From Lysinibacillus sp. 2017 (GTDB lineage: Bacteria; Bacillota; Bacilli; Bacillales_A; Planococcaceae): 64,000 nucleotides of DNA. The notes under the pieces were generated by a model. That model did no database searches. It was not told where the DNA came from and saw only the letters and a list, made by a program, of their open reading frames with translations. The stretch lies in NCBI RefSeq assembly GCF_003073375.1, contig NZ_CP029002.1:2900001-2964000 (forward strand). Reading direction: 5' to 3'. Shown here piece after piece: positions 45,158 through 54,641 of the stretch. How positions within the stretch are numbered: the first letter of the stretch is position 1; each line of letters starts with the position of its first letter. Made by a program: the position numbers and the translations under genes.

Positions 45158-48100
45158 ATGTTTGCTGAGAATCTAACATTAAACCAGCTATTAACGCGCG
45201 AATATGTTGAGAAATATAAGAAGATGATGCTCATTCAGCCAATGCCATCCATTGTTTCGGAGCAACAAGTACAAGCGCAATTTGAACGCATTACGGCCAA
45301 GACAGAACAAAATATATGGCTTTTTCAACCAATTGACTATACATTCGATTCTGGGCAATATGCGATTGTCTATGAGGATTTTTCAGGACAAATTTTGCAA
45401 CAGTATTTAAAAGAAACGACACTTAGCTCACATCAAATTTTACAAATTGCGATTGAGCTAACAAATGCTTGCATTAGTATCCATCAACATGGTGAAATCA
45501 TTGAACATTTCTACCCAACCCTTATTTCGATTCAACCACAAACGCATAAAATAAAATTTTTAGCACCCATAGCGGTGAAATGGTCGAGTTCTCAAACAAC
45601 GCAGCAGCACATACCAAAAGTAACAGACTTATCTTTTTTAGCGCCCGAGCAAACGGGTCGTGTTATTTCAGAAATTGATGAACGTACGGATCTCTATTCG
45701 ATTGGTGCGATTCTTTTTGAAATGTTGACGCGAAAACCATTATTCCAAACAGATAATATTGCGGATTATATGTTTTATATTTTAACGAAAACGCCAGATT
45801 TAGCTTTACTCGAACAGCATTGTCAACTTCAAGTTTTGAATCAAATAATTGCAAAATTACTAAGCAAAAACAAAGAAGACCGTTATCAAACGGCTTTCGG
45901 TCTACGTATGGATTTAATAAAAGCAATGGAATTATTAGTCAACCAGGACTTTTCAGCACAATTTGTGATTGGGGAAAAGGATACGCCGTTCCAGCCGATG
46001 CTTATATCAAAATTATACGGTCGTGAAACAGAGCAAACACTCTTACACAATACTTATAATCGCGCTAAAAATGGTCACAAAGAAATCGTTTTTATAAGCG
46101 GGAACTCTGGTAGCGGGAAATCCACTCTTGCACGAACATTAATTCAAGTGGCCACACAAGAAAAAGGCTATTTCCTTGAAGGTAAATTTGATCAACTTCA
46201 AGAGCAGCATTCCTTCCAACCGATAGTAGAACCATTCCGAAAATTATTGCGTCAAATTTTTTTAGAGGGTGAACAAGCGATTGAAGAATTTCGCGATAGT
46301 CTTTTAAACGTAGATTTAACGTTAACAGATAGCTTATTACAGCTTATTCCCGAATTAAAGTGGTTCGTCAATGATCGCATTCGTATTACACAAGAGAGTA
46401 AACAATATTTATTGCAACTAAATGCCTTTATTTTCTCATCCATTCAAAAATTATTGCTCATTTTTTCTAAAAAGAAGCAGCCGATTATTATTTTTATCGA
46501 TGACATTCACTGGGCAGACCATGAGACCATTTATATGTTAAAACAAATTTATGAACAACTTGAGGGTGGTTACTTCCTATTAGTCATTGCCAGTCGTGAG
46601 GAATCCGAAGAGATAAAAGACGAATTGTTGCATTGGCAAAAGGAATTACCTTCTTTTAGTAGCATACAGGTGCGATTACTTTCCTATGATTGTATTTTGG
46701 AATGGGTATGCGATTCTTTGCATTCAAGGTGTAATACAGCAAAAACCATTGCATTACGCCTTTTCCAAATGACACAAGGAAATGCATTATTTGTACATGA
46801 AGCATTTCGTATTTTCATTAAGGAAAAGACAATTTTCTATAATCTTCAAACCGCAAGTTGGGAATACGATATAGAAAAATTGCATCAAAGCATTGACCAT
46901 ACTGGATTGTTTAATTTTATCGAAAGTCGTATGAGTTTGCTGACAGACAATGCACACTCCCTGTTACAAACTGCCTCTTGTTTTGGTCATGTATTTGACT
47001 TTTATTTATTAACTAAAATCGCTAAAATGCCTTATTACGACTTACTTTTAAATTTAGAACAACTATTAACAAATGGCTTCATTGTGACAGTCGATAATCA
47101 ATTTGATCCTACGTTATTAAGCATGCCAGAAAATAAGCAGCAACTACATTCGATGAAATTCCAGTTTATTCACGACCGCATTCAGCAATCTGCTTACGAA
47201 ACTTTACCTCATGAAAAGCGTGTGGAAACTCATTTTGCCATTAGCCGACTTTTGCAACAAGAAGATGTGCTTGAAAATCAGTTGCAAGCTCTCGTTCGTC
47301 AACTGAATAATTGTGTGGAACTATTATCATCCACTGAGCATCGACAATTAGCCCTGTGGAATTTAGAGCTTGCTACGAATGCCAAAAGTGCTGGCCTTTA
47401 CGTTAATGCACGTCAGTATTTCAAACAATGTTTATCTTTTTTACCTGATGATCCATGGACACAGCTTCGCGAACAAATGATCCAAATTTATATGGGGATT
47501 GGGGAATGCGAATATTTAGTTGGGAATTATGAGCAATCTAAACTGTATATTTTCGAAGCTCTTTCTCATACACAAACGACACTTGAAAAATTAAAAGTTT
47601 ATCGCTTAATGTCGCTTATTTTTATCGAGGAAGAAAATACCGAGCTCGTGTTAAATGCTGGGATTACGGCGATGGATTTATGCCAAATGAACATTAAGCT
47701 TGAACCGAAAAAATGGCAAGTTGCACAGGAATTTTTCTTATTAAAGGCTGCCCTTCGCAATAAATCAAATGAAGATTTACTTAATCTAAAGCCCATTGAA
47801 AATGAAGAAATTGATGTACTCATTCAAATTATGATCAATATCGTGAGCAATTCCTTCCGAATGAGTTCCAATTTAACAGGTATGATTTTACTGCGCCTTA
47901 TGCGACTGCAATTGAAGTACGGGGCTCCTACAGAAAGCGCCATTGTCTATATTAACTATGCGCTCATTTTAATTTCGGGCTTCAATGATGTAAAAGAAGC
48001 ATCACGCTTTGGAAAATTAGCCGTTTCAATGGCGGAAAATCAAGAAAATACGTATATTTTAGCTCGCGTATATTTTATTTATAGTATTTTCTTAAATCAC

Positions 48101-50251
48101 TGGGAAAAAGATTTTGATTCAAGCATCCATCAAATGCGTGGTATGCAACAAAATATGGAGAAACTCGGCTTGTACTATACCCTTACTGCAGCATCTTGCT
48201 TCTTATGTTGCGCCCAGCTTATTGATGGGAAATCTCTACAAGTAATTAACGAGGAACTTTTGTATCAACAGCAATTGTATGGTAAATACCAAAGTGTCCT
48301 TGCAAATGATTATTTGAAAGAATTAAAGCATTGGATTCATACGCTTAAGTCACCGAATGTTGAGCCAGAATGGAACGCGCATATCACATTAAAAGACGAA
48401 GAAGCCGTCACGGTTATGCACTATACACTACGCTTACGCATGGCCTACTTATTTAAAAATGAACAGCAAATTAAGCAATTGTTAAAAGATCTGGCAAAAC
48501 AAAGTGACGAGGTGTATTCTCTTCCTACGACACCCGTCTATTACTTCTTCCGCGCACTTTGCAACATCGACTTTTTAAAAGGAAGAATGCCGCATTCACT
48601 TTCGAAACGAACACTTTTAAAAGAAATAAAAGACAGTATCCGTCTTTTTAAGAAATGGGCCGCGGAAGCACCGCATCAATATGAACATTTGTATGTGACG
48701 CTTTTAGCTGAGCAACATGCGTTGAACTGTGAGCTTGACCAAGCAAAACGTTATTATGACCAAGCGTTACATTTAGCGAAGATTTATCATTTCCCTCAGG
48801 ATGAAGCGATTATTTATGAGCGTACTGGAAATGTGTATATTGAGGAGTCAAATCAAGCGAAGGCATCCTATTACATTTCTGAAGGCATTCAAAAAATACG
48901 TGAATGGGGCGCGATTACAATCGCAAATGAATGGAAAATACGGTATACCGACTATACGCTCAAAAATAACTCCAATAATTATCAAGTACTTCCCTATGAG
49001 TTGATGAGCTTGTTTGATGTAACACAAACATTAGCAAACGAGGTAAGTATCGATGAAATGTTGCATCAGCTTTTACATTCGGTTTTAAAACAAGCAAACG
49101 CTACTTCTGGTTATTTTATTCGTTATACGGAGGATGGCTACTATACTATTTCTCAAGCTCATGTTAAAGATGAAGTTATATCAAAAAGGCAAGTTCCCGA
49201 GAAAACCAAACAATCGATAAACATCATATTGGATTACGTTCAGCAGCTTGGAAAACCATTAATTGTTGATAATTTAGATAATAATTTAACCTTTAATCAT
49301 TTAACAATTGAAGCAAAATCAATTCTATGTATGTCGATTCAACATAAAGGTAAAACGCAGGGCTTCTTATTTTTAAAAAATCATTTATTATACAATGCAT
49401 TCAACTCCGTTCAGCTTGATTTTTTACGTATTATTTCCACACAACTTGCAGTAGCTCTTGAAAACTCGGAAATATACAACGAGCTTGAAAATCGTGTAAA
49501 GGAACGAACTGTAACATTAGACAAAATGAATGTATCATTAAAGGATGCTAATACTCGTTTGGCCATTAATGAAGGAGAACGGAAAAAATTATTACAAAGT
49601 ATTTCGCATGAATTGCGCTCGCCCCTGACGTCAACTTTAGGGTATATTGAATCGATATTAGATGGCGTCGTGCAAGATCAAGCACAGCAAACACTTTACT
49701 TACAACGAAGTCGTGAACGATTACTCGCATTAAATCGACTGATTCAGGATTTATTTGAACTAGCAAAATTAGAAGCTGGACGAATGGATTTTACATTTAC
49801 TAAAGTTTCAGTTGAACAGTTTTTCGAAGACTTTGCTTACCGATTTGAAGATGATGTTCATTACGCCAATTTAACTTACTCGGTTTCTTGTAAGCTGCAG
49901 CCCGATTGCTATGTTTTAGTCGACTTACTAAGAATTGAACAAGTCCTTTCGAATTTTATTACAAACGCCATCAAATATACGAAGGAAGGACGAGTTTCAT
50001 TATCCATGGCTATTGAAGAGGGCGAATTCGTTTGTATTGTTGAGGATAGTGGCATCGGTATACCTAACCAAGACCTGCCATTTATATTTGATAGCTACTA
50101 CCGCGCATCAAATGCTAACGTATTGAATTCTCATGGAATCGGACTTGCCATTTGTAAAGAAATCATTACGCAGCATCAAGGGAAAATTTTCGTAGATAGC
50201 TTAAAAGAACAAGGATCTCGATTTTTCTTCACACTACCACTCAAACACTAA
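45158..50251 (+). CDS. Giant sensor: pseudokinase, AAA-type ATPase, GAF and histidine kinase
   Basis: 1697 residues. Domains in order: Ser/Thr-kinase-like (about 1-265), STAND/AAA-type ATPase (Walker A ISGNSGSGKST at about 311-321, Walker B IIIFIDDIHWAD at about 442), a long helical TPR-like region (about 680-1270), GAF (about 1290-1440), coiled coil, HisKA with phospho-acceptor in SISHELRSP (about 1483), and HATPase (NFITNAIKYT, VEDSGIGIP, SHGIGLAICKEI). The kinase-like domain lacks the catalytic HRD and DFG sequences (EHFYPTL and FLAPIAV stand in their places) although LSFLAPEQTGRV and the C-lobe are kept, so it looks like a pseudokinase. No membrane segment: a cytosolic sensor. No response regulator is adjacent. 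Confidence 0.9.
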   Translation: MFAENLTLNQLLTREYVEKYKKMMLIQPMPSIVSEQQVQAQFERITAKTEQNIWLFQPIDYTFDSGQYAIVYEDFSGQILQQYLKETTLSSHQILQIAIELTNACISIHQHGEIIEHFYPTLISIQPQTHKIKFLAPIAVKWSSSQTTQQHIPKVTDLSFLAPEQTGRVISEIDERTDLYSIGAILFEMLTRKPLFQTDNIADYMFYILTKTPDLALLEQHCQLQVLNQIIAKLLSKNKEDRYQTAFGLRMDLIKAMELLVNQDFSAQFVIGEKDTPFQPMLISKLYGRETEQTLLHNTYNRAKNGHKEIVFISGNSGSGKSTLARTLIQVATQEKGYFLEGKFDQLQEQHSFQPIVEPFRKLLRQIFLEGEQAIEEFRDSLLNVDLTLTDSLLQLIPELKWFVNDRIRITQESKQYLLQLNAFIFSSIQKLLLIFSKKKQPIIIFIDDIHWADHETIYMLKQIYEQLEGGYFLLVIASREESEEIKDELLHWQKELPSFSSIQVRLLSYDCILEWVCDSLHSRCNTAKTIALRLFQMTQGNALFVHEAFRIFIKEKTIFYNLQTASWEYDIEKLHQSIDHTGLFNFIESRMSLLTDNAHSLLQTASCFGHVFDFYLLTKIAKMPYYDLLLNLEQLLTNGFIVTVDNQFDPTLLSMPENKQQLHSMKFQFIHDRIQQSAYETLPHEKRVETHFAISRLLQQEDVLENQLQALVRQLNNCVELLSSTEHRQLALWNLELATNAKSAGLYVNARQYFKQCLSFLPDDPWTQLREQMIQIYMGIGECEYLVGNYEQSKLYIFEALSHTQTTLEKLKVYRLMSLIFIEEENTELVLNAGITAMDLCQMNIKLEPKKWQVAQEFFLLKAALRNKSNEDLLNLKPIENEEIDVLIQIMINIVSNSFRMSSNLTGMILLRLMRLQLKYGAPTESAIVYINYALILISGFNDVKEASRFGKLAVSMAENQENTYILARVYFIYSIFLNHWEKDFDSSIHQMRGMQQNMEKLGLYYTLTAASCFLCCAQLIDGKSLQVINEELLYQQQLYGKYQSVLANDYLKELKHWIHTLKSPNVEPEWNAHITLKDEEAVTVMHYTLRLRMAYLFKNEQQIKQLLKDLAKQSDEVYSLPTTPVYYFFRALCNIDFLKGRMPHSLSKRTLLKEIKDSIRLFKKWAAEAPHQYEHLYVTLLAEQHALNCELDQAKRYYDQALHLAKIYHFPQDEAIIYERTGNVYIEESNQAKASYYISEGIQKIREWGAITIANEWKIRYTDYTLKNNSNNYQVLPYELMSLFDVTQTLANEVSIDEMLHQLLHSVLKQANATSGYFIRYTEDGYYTISQAHVKDEVISKRQVPEKTKQSINIILDYVQQLGKPLIVDNLDNNLTFNHLTIEAKSILCMSIQHKGKTQGFLFLKNHLLYNAFNSVQLDFLRIISTQLAVALENSEIYNELENRVKERTVTLDKMNVSLKDANTRLAINEGERKKLLQSISHELRSPLTSTLGYIESILDGVVQDQAQQTLYLQRSRERLLALNRLIQDLFELAKLEAGRMDFTFTKVSVEQFFEDFAYRFEDDVHYANLTYSVSCKLQPDCYVLVDLLRIEQVLSNFITNAIKYTKEGRVSLSMAIEEGEFVCIVEDSGIGIPNQDLPFIFDSYYRASNANVLNSHGIGLAICKEIITQHQGKIFVDSLKEQGSRFFFTLPLKH

Positions 50252-50439
50252 AAGTATGTGCCCCTTCTAGATAGGACGATTCACGGGGCACTCTTCTTCA
50301 TCTCAACTTTCAAAGCACTAACATCCCTTTCGAAAATTCCGACTTATATAATACTATTTTTTTATTCAGATAAACCTATTAATAGTAATTCTTGCACGAT
50401 ACATGTTATTTTATTTAATGATCGGAAGGAGGAATACCT

Positions 50440-50640
50440 TTGAACTTAAATAAGCGTGGTTTCATGTTTTTATTTGCCGGCATCGTTTTATTAGCCCTTT
50501 CTATTTTCGTAACGATTGATTGGGGCTTTGGATTATGGATGGCCGTATTTTTAATAAGTCTTGTATTATGTACAATCGGAATTATTTTGTTAATCATTCA
50601 GTTAGTGAGACAAATTAAAGAAGACCGTCAAAATAATTAA
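50440..50640 (+). CDS. Small membrane protein (2 TM), hypothetical
   Basis: 66 residues with two hydrophobic segments (about 7-28 and 31-55) and a charged C-terminal tail VRQIKEDRQNN. The start is TTG at 50440, chosen because GGAAGGAGG lies 6 to 8 bases upstream; no ATG is available. Family not recognised. Terminator directly after. Confidence 0.65.
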   Translation: MNLNKRGFMFLFAGIVLLALSIFVTIDWGFGLWMAVFLISLVLCTIGIILLIIQLVRQIKEDRQNN

Positions 50641-50645
50641 AATAA

Positions 50646-50698
50646 AAAGTACAATGACACACTCAAAATCTTTTGAAGTGAAGTCATTGTACTTTTTT
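50646..50698. terminator. Bidirectional terminator
   Basis: 13-bp arms AAAGTACAATGAC / GTCATTGTACTTT followed by TTT. Between convergent genes. Confidence 0.85.
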
Positions 50699-51591
50699 CA
50701 TCTCATTAATAAGAGTAATAATTTTCGCATCGCATGCTTTGCCTCCGGTATCGGGAAAACAGGAAAGACATGATTCATTTTAGGATATTCAAAATAAATG
50801 ATTTCAACACCCTGCTCATTTGCCTTACTTAATAGCATTTGTGCATCTACAATTAATAGTTCTGCTGTCCCCACAAATAACGTGATACGTCCGATGTCTT
50901 TTAGATCCCCATATAAAGGGCTTACCTTATAATAATCGAGTTGCTGAACATTCGCCCACAGCTTACCTAATTGCTCAGCACCGTAAACCCCTAGTAACGG
51001 GTCGATATTTTGCTCTTGTAGCTTTAAATAATCTGGGTGTTGACCGGTAATATCGAGCCAAGGTGAATGCAGCACTACTTGTTCTGGCTTTGTCTTGCCA
51101 ATAATTTTTACATCTTGTGCAAAGGCTAAAGCAAGTCCGCCTCCAGCAGAATCCCCCATAAAGATAAACGGTGCATCATATTGTTGAAGCAGTTGTTCAT
51201 ATAATGCATGAATCTTGTGAAAAGCATCCTCGTGATTCGCATGAGGCAACTTCGGATAAATAGGAACCACAATCGTAAAATCCGTATGTTTTGCAAGCTT
51301 CACTAAATAACGCCAATGGAAAACAAGTGGCTCATTAATATAAGCACCACCATGAAAATAATAAATGACCTTTTTCGGATTCGGTTGTTCGTTAATGATG
51401 TAATAAAGCATTTCGTCAATTTGAGCTTTTTGAATGTTGTTTCTCCGTTGAAATCTACTGTTTAATTCATAAGGTGTTGCATGATATTTTGCTTCGATAA
51501 ATTCTTGCATCAATTTAATATCTAAATATCGTTTCCTTGTTCCTCTTAAAAGTAGCAACTTCTCAAATGCAACACTTTGCCAACTACGCAT
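50698..51591 (-). CDS. Alpha/beta hydrolase (HSL-type esterase)
   Basis: 297 residues. The oxyanion-hole motif is YYFHGGAYI, the nucleophile elbow is FMGDSAGGGLALA, with the acid and histidine expected at AELLIVDAQMLL and YPKMNHVFPVF. These mark the hormone-sensitive-lipase esterase group. No signal peptide. The start at 51591 follows AAAGGGGG; upstream in-frame codons overlap the previous gene and are left out. Substrate unknown. Same strand as, and just downstream of, the UPF0158 gene. Confidence 0.88.
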   Translation of the reverse strand: MRSWQSVAFEKLLLLRGTRKRYLDIKLMQEFIEAKYHATPYELNSRFQRRNNIQKAQIDEMLYYIINEQPNPKKVIYYFHGGAYINEPLVFHWRYLVKLAKHTDFTIVVPIYPKLPHANHEDAFHKIHALYEQLLQQYDAPFIFMGDSAGGGLALAFAQDVKIIGKTKPEQVVLHSPWLDITGQHPDYLKLQEQNIDPLLGVYGAEQLGKLWANVQQLDYYKVSPLYGDLKDIGRITLFVGTAELLIVDAQMLLSKANEQGVEIIYFEYPKMNHVFPVFPIPEAKHAMRKLLLLLMR

Positions 51592-51629
51592 AATTACGAT
51601 ACCCCCTTTCCTTAAAAGTTTGGTTTCAT

Positions 51630-51995
51630 TTAAAGTTCTTCTAACCATTGTTTCATTTCTTTTTTGGCATACTCCAGTTCATAGTCATACCATTGTTCAA
51701 TAACACCTACGACACTTGCTGCTTCTTTAAATGCACGAAACGGTTTGCGTCCATTTAATGCTTGAAACAAAGCTTCTTCTACTTTCCCTTCAAATTGATT
51801 TGAAAAATCGACCATGACTTCATACATTTCGCGTGAGTCTTTTACTGGGACCAGTTCAATTGAATCATCCTCTTCCCAATCGTCGGCTTCCTCTTCTAGC
51901 GGAACATACACTTCTTGCGTTTCGCTATTGTAAAAGAAGCGTAATTCATCTTCACCATTTAAATAGGCATCTGCTAATTGCTCAAGTAAATCCAT
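51630..51995 (-). CDS. UPF0158 family protein
   Basis: 121 residues, strongly acidic, cytosolic. The C-terminal pattern MYEVMVDFSNQF, ALFQALNGRKPFRAFKEA and QWYDYELEYAKKEMKQWLEEL matches the UPF0158 family, whose function is unknown. Start at 51995 follows AAGGGGGAGAAG. Probably co-transcribed with the esterase gene. Confidence 0.8.
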   Translation of the reverse strand: MDLLEQLADAYLNGEDELRFFYNSETQEVYVPLEEEADDWEEDDSIELVPVKDSREMYEVMVDFSNQFEGKVEEALFQALNGRKPFRAFKEAASVVGVIEQWYDYELEYAKKEMKQWLEEL

Positions 51996-52333
51996 GTCTT
52001 CTCCCCCTTTTTCTTTCTATATATTACGAAAAGTGCCACCTTATTGTCGAGTATATATTGATGAAATAAATACAGTCCCGCTTCTATCCTTTGTATTATA
52101 TTCTTACACTACATTACCCGCTTCCACTGGGCATTCATCCTAAAAATTCGCTATTTTTAAGTATAATCATAAAAAAATAACATTCAACAAAGATGCGTTA
52201 AATCTTTTGTTGAATGCTTTCATTTTTTATCCTCTTTGACTTTCATTGTAAAAAACAATCGAATATACGATAAGCATTTGGTACACTGTTACTAATAACT
52301 ACTGAGGATTCGATCAATTTGGGGTGGAAAGTC
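51996..52333. other. Divergent intergenic region
   Basis: About 340 bases between the UPF0158 gene and the ADP-ribosylglycohydrolase gene. It contains a terminator-like hairpin (52180-52223, ATTCAACAAAGAT with ATCTTTTGTTGAAT) that follows no visible gene. Nothing else was seen. Confidence 0.5.
52180..52223 (+). terminator. Orphan terminator-like hairpin
   Basis: Arms ATTCAACAAA-GAT and ATC-TTTTGTTGAAT, T-rich after. Could end a short unannotated transcript. Confidence 0.5.
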
Positions 52334-53236
52334 ATGAACAAACGAAAACGTGCATTATGGGGATTTATCATTGGCGACGCTTATGGTGTGCCGATGGAAT
52401 TTATGGAACGGGACAGTTTCAATGTTCGCGATATGATTGGTTATGGTTGCTGGGACGTACCCGCAGGAACATGGTCTGATGATAGCGCGATGACACTCAT
52501 TACAATTGAACATTTAATTAATGATTCTTCCTTCGCTGATCTAAAACGTGCCTTTTGTGACTGGGGTTATCGTGGTTACTGGACATACAATGATGAGCCT
52601 TCCTTTGATGTGGGTTTAACCATTTCGGAAGTCATGAATCGTTGGGAACAAAAAGGTCTTTTCGAAACGGCTAAAACTGATGAACAAAGTAACGGAAACG
52701 GTGCCTTAATGCGTATTTTGCCAATTGCCTTTTATAGCTATAAACGAAGTATAGAAGAACGCTATGTAAAGGATTATGCAACATTAACGCATGGTCATAT
52801 TCGCTCTACACTTTGCTGTTTGCATTATGTATATGTTGTACATGCGCTAATGGACGGTCTGTCAATTCAAGAAAGCTTACAGCAAGCAAATGAAGCGTTC
52901 ACTCCAAAATTAAAGGATTATCCAGAAGAGGCCGTCCATTTTGAACGGATCTTATCTATAGAAAACGTGCAACGAGATGACATTCAAAGTAATGGTTATG
53001 TGATTCATACGTTAGAGGCGGTTTATTGGAGCTTATTAAATAGTACGAGCTACTTTGAAACCATTTACAATGCCGTTCATCTTGGAAATGACACAGATAC
53101 AATTGCTGCAATAGCAGGTGGACTTGCTGGACTTCATTATGAAGAATTAGATATTCCAGAAGATTGGATGGGGCTTATACCAAAACGTGAACAAATCGAT
53201 ACATTACTAGATCGCTTTGTGAAAGTTATTTTTTAA
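52334..53236 (+). CDS. ADP-ribosylglycohydrolase family protein
   Basis: 300 residues of the DraG/ARH type. Metal and substrate motifs are FIIGDAYGVPMEFM, WSDDSAMTLITIEHL, GNGALMRILPIAFYS, THGHIRS and HLGNDTDTIAAIAGGLAG; the last aspartates bind the two metals. It removes ADP-ribose from proteins or small molecules; the target is unknown, and no ADP-ribosyltransferase is adjacent. Start at 52334 follows TGGGGTGGAAAGTC. Confidence 0.92.
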   Translation: MNKRKRALWGFIIGDAYGVPMEFMERDSFNVRDMIGYGCWDVPAGTWSDDSAMTLITIEHLINDSSFADLKRAFCDWGYRGYWTYNDEPSFDVGLTISEVMNRWEQKGLFETAKTDEQSNGNGALMRILPIAFYSYKRSIEERYVKDYATLTHGHIRSTLCCLHYVYVVHALMDGLSIQESLQQANEAFTPKLKDYPEEAVHFERILSIENVQRDDIQSNGYVIHTLEAVYWSLLNSTSYFETIYNAVHLGNDTDTIAAIAGGLAGLHYEELDIPEDWMGLIPKREQIDTLLDRFVKVIF

Positions 53237-53238
53237 TC

Positions 53239-53407
53239 ATTCCTTTTTAATCAAGTACGTTCTGCTACGCTACGGGGGACGCTTTCCTGGGGGCGTGGCT
53301 CCATCTAACTTGTTACTTGCCTCTACGGTGGCAAGCAACAAGTGGATATTCCGCGCACGCTTAATCCCCCAAGGAGTCGCCCCCTGCGCTTCGCGTCACT
53401 CAATTTT
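53239..53407 (+). repeat. Long palindromic intergenic repeat, copy 1 (R2a)
   Basis: 169 bases, nearly identical in inverted orientation to 61138-61305 (about 6 differences). The element is itself a long imperfect hairpin: GGGGGACGCTTTCC with GGAGTCGCCCCC outside, ACTTGTTACTTGCC with GGCAAGCAACAAGT inside. It follows the preceding stop directly and has no coding potential. Confidence 0.88.
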
Positions 53408-53433
53408 TATACAAATTTTGTTATTCTAATAGG

Positions 53434-53526
53434 GTGTTTAAAGAAATTGCTGCAGCAAGTGAATCATTAGCCGACCTTTCAGAACAACTACAAGCGGTTA
53501 TTTCACACTTTAAATTAAATAAATAA
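53434..53526 (+). pseudogene. 3' fragment of a methyl-accepting chemotaxis gene
   Basis: 30 codons ending in TAA, reading VFKEIAAASESLADLSEQ then LQAVISHFKLNK, the usual C-terminal helix of a chemoreceptor signalling domain. There is no start and no upstream part. Joined to the chemotaxis gene at 58381-59202 at its last valine codon, it would restore a normal end. It keeps its terminator. Most likely the displaced 3' end of that gene. Confidence 0.75.
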
Positions 53527-53529
53527 ATG

Positions 53530-53580
53530 GAAATGCCGTTCCCTCATTAATCAATAAATGAAGGAACGGCATTTTTTTTA
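53530..53580. terminator. Terminator
   Basis: Arms AAATGCCGTTCC / GGAACGGCATTT with inner TCATT/AATGA and a T run. It serves the chemotaxis fragment and, in reverse, the lipoprotein gene. Confidence 0.88.
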
Positions 53581-53582
53581 AA

Positions 53583-54059
53583 TTAATCAACCTCAACAGA
53601 AGATTTAATAATATCTCCGTTATATAATTGTACTTTTTCGTAATCCTGCTTTTCGACTTGCAGGACAAATGTATGCGGTACGCCCTCTTCTTTACAGTTA
53701 GAGCCTTCCACTGGCAATAACTTCGCCGCTAAATTACCGTCATGATTATAAACACTATCTACCGCAATACCACAGCTATTCGAATACGTAACGATAAAGA
53801 CCGCAAAATAGTTTTCCATATCCATCGTTACACCTTCTACTTGAAACCGTGCTTGTAGTTCTTCTAGTTGTCCGGCTGTTTTTGCATACGCCACATACGG
53901 TACAAGTGACTCATATACTGGCGCAATTTTTTCTTCATATTTTACGATTTCAAACGGCACTGCCTCGTCTTCAGCAAATGTTGGTGTGCTTTTTGCTCCA
54001 CCATCGCACCCCGTCAATGCAAGCACAACTAAAAGAAGGGATATCCCATATTTTTTCAT
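53583..54059 (-). CDS. Hypothetical lipoprotein
   Basis: 158 residues with a lipoprotein signal (MKKYGISLLLVVLALTGC, Cys18). The mature part is acidic, with two cysteines (SCGIAVD and SNCKEEG) that could form a disulphide. Family not recognised. The start at 54059 follows GAGGAAATT; an in-frame ATG 11 codons earlier would destroy the signal peptide. Anchored on the outer face of the membrane. Confidence 0.75.
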   Translation of the reverse strand: MKKYGISLLLVVLALTGCDGGAKSTPTFAEDEAVPFEIVKYEEKIAPVYESLVPYVAYAKTAGQLEELQARFQVEGVTMDMENYFAVFIVTYSNSCGIAVDSVYNHDGNLAAKLLPVEGSNCKEEGVPHTFVLQVEKQDYEKVQLYNGDIIKSSVEVD

Positions 54060-54641
54060 TTTTAATTTCCTCACATTTCTATAAGAGCTCATGTCTATCC
54101 TTCTGTGATTTTATTAGAAAAGCGCTTGTTTATCAAATTTTTGATCAGGCAATTTAGTGAAGAAATATATGCTTTTCTTCATTTAAATAGAATTTAGCAT
54201 TACAAATGTGGAACCTTCTAAAAAAACAGTTTATTTACAGCTAAATATATGCACAAAATTTTATGATTTTAGCAATTCCAACCTTGAATTTTTTTCAGTT
54301 CTCCTATCAAAAGATTAAAAACCTTTCACAAACATTGTTCTATGGGCTTTGATACTAATAGATTGAATATATCGGTAAATATAAATAGCAAAATGCAATC
54401 GTTTTCATTTTCTATTAACAAAAATAGATTTTGGAATTAATTTAATAAATGTAAATTAAATGGTAAAATATTGTCTGTTTTGTGACGACAATTTGTTTTT
54501 TCGAGTAAGTTCTATTAGAAATCATAAGATTATTTTTGTTATAGTTGCTAATAGACTTGTTTATTAAACAAAAGCTTACGAAGCAATGCATGACAGCTTG
54601 CTTTGCTTATTTAAGTTCATAGAAAAGGGAGTTATTTATTC
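54060..54641. other. Long AT-rich intergenic region upstream of the DHA2 exporter
   Basis: About 580 bases, no gene with a ribosome site on either strand. It must contain the promoters of the lipoprotein gene and of the exporter. No operator could be assigned; no adjacent TetR/MarR regulator exists. Confidence 0.45.
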
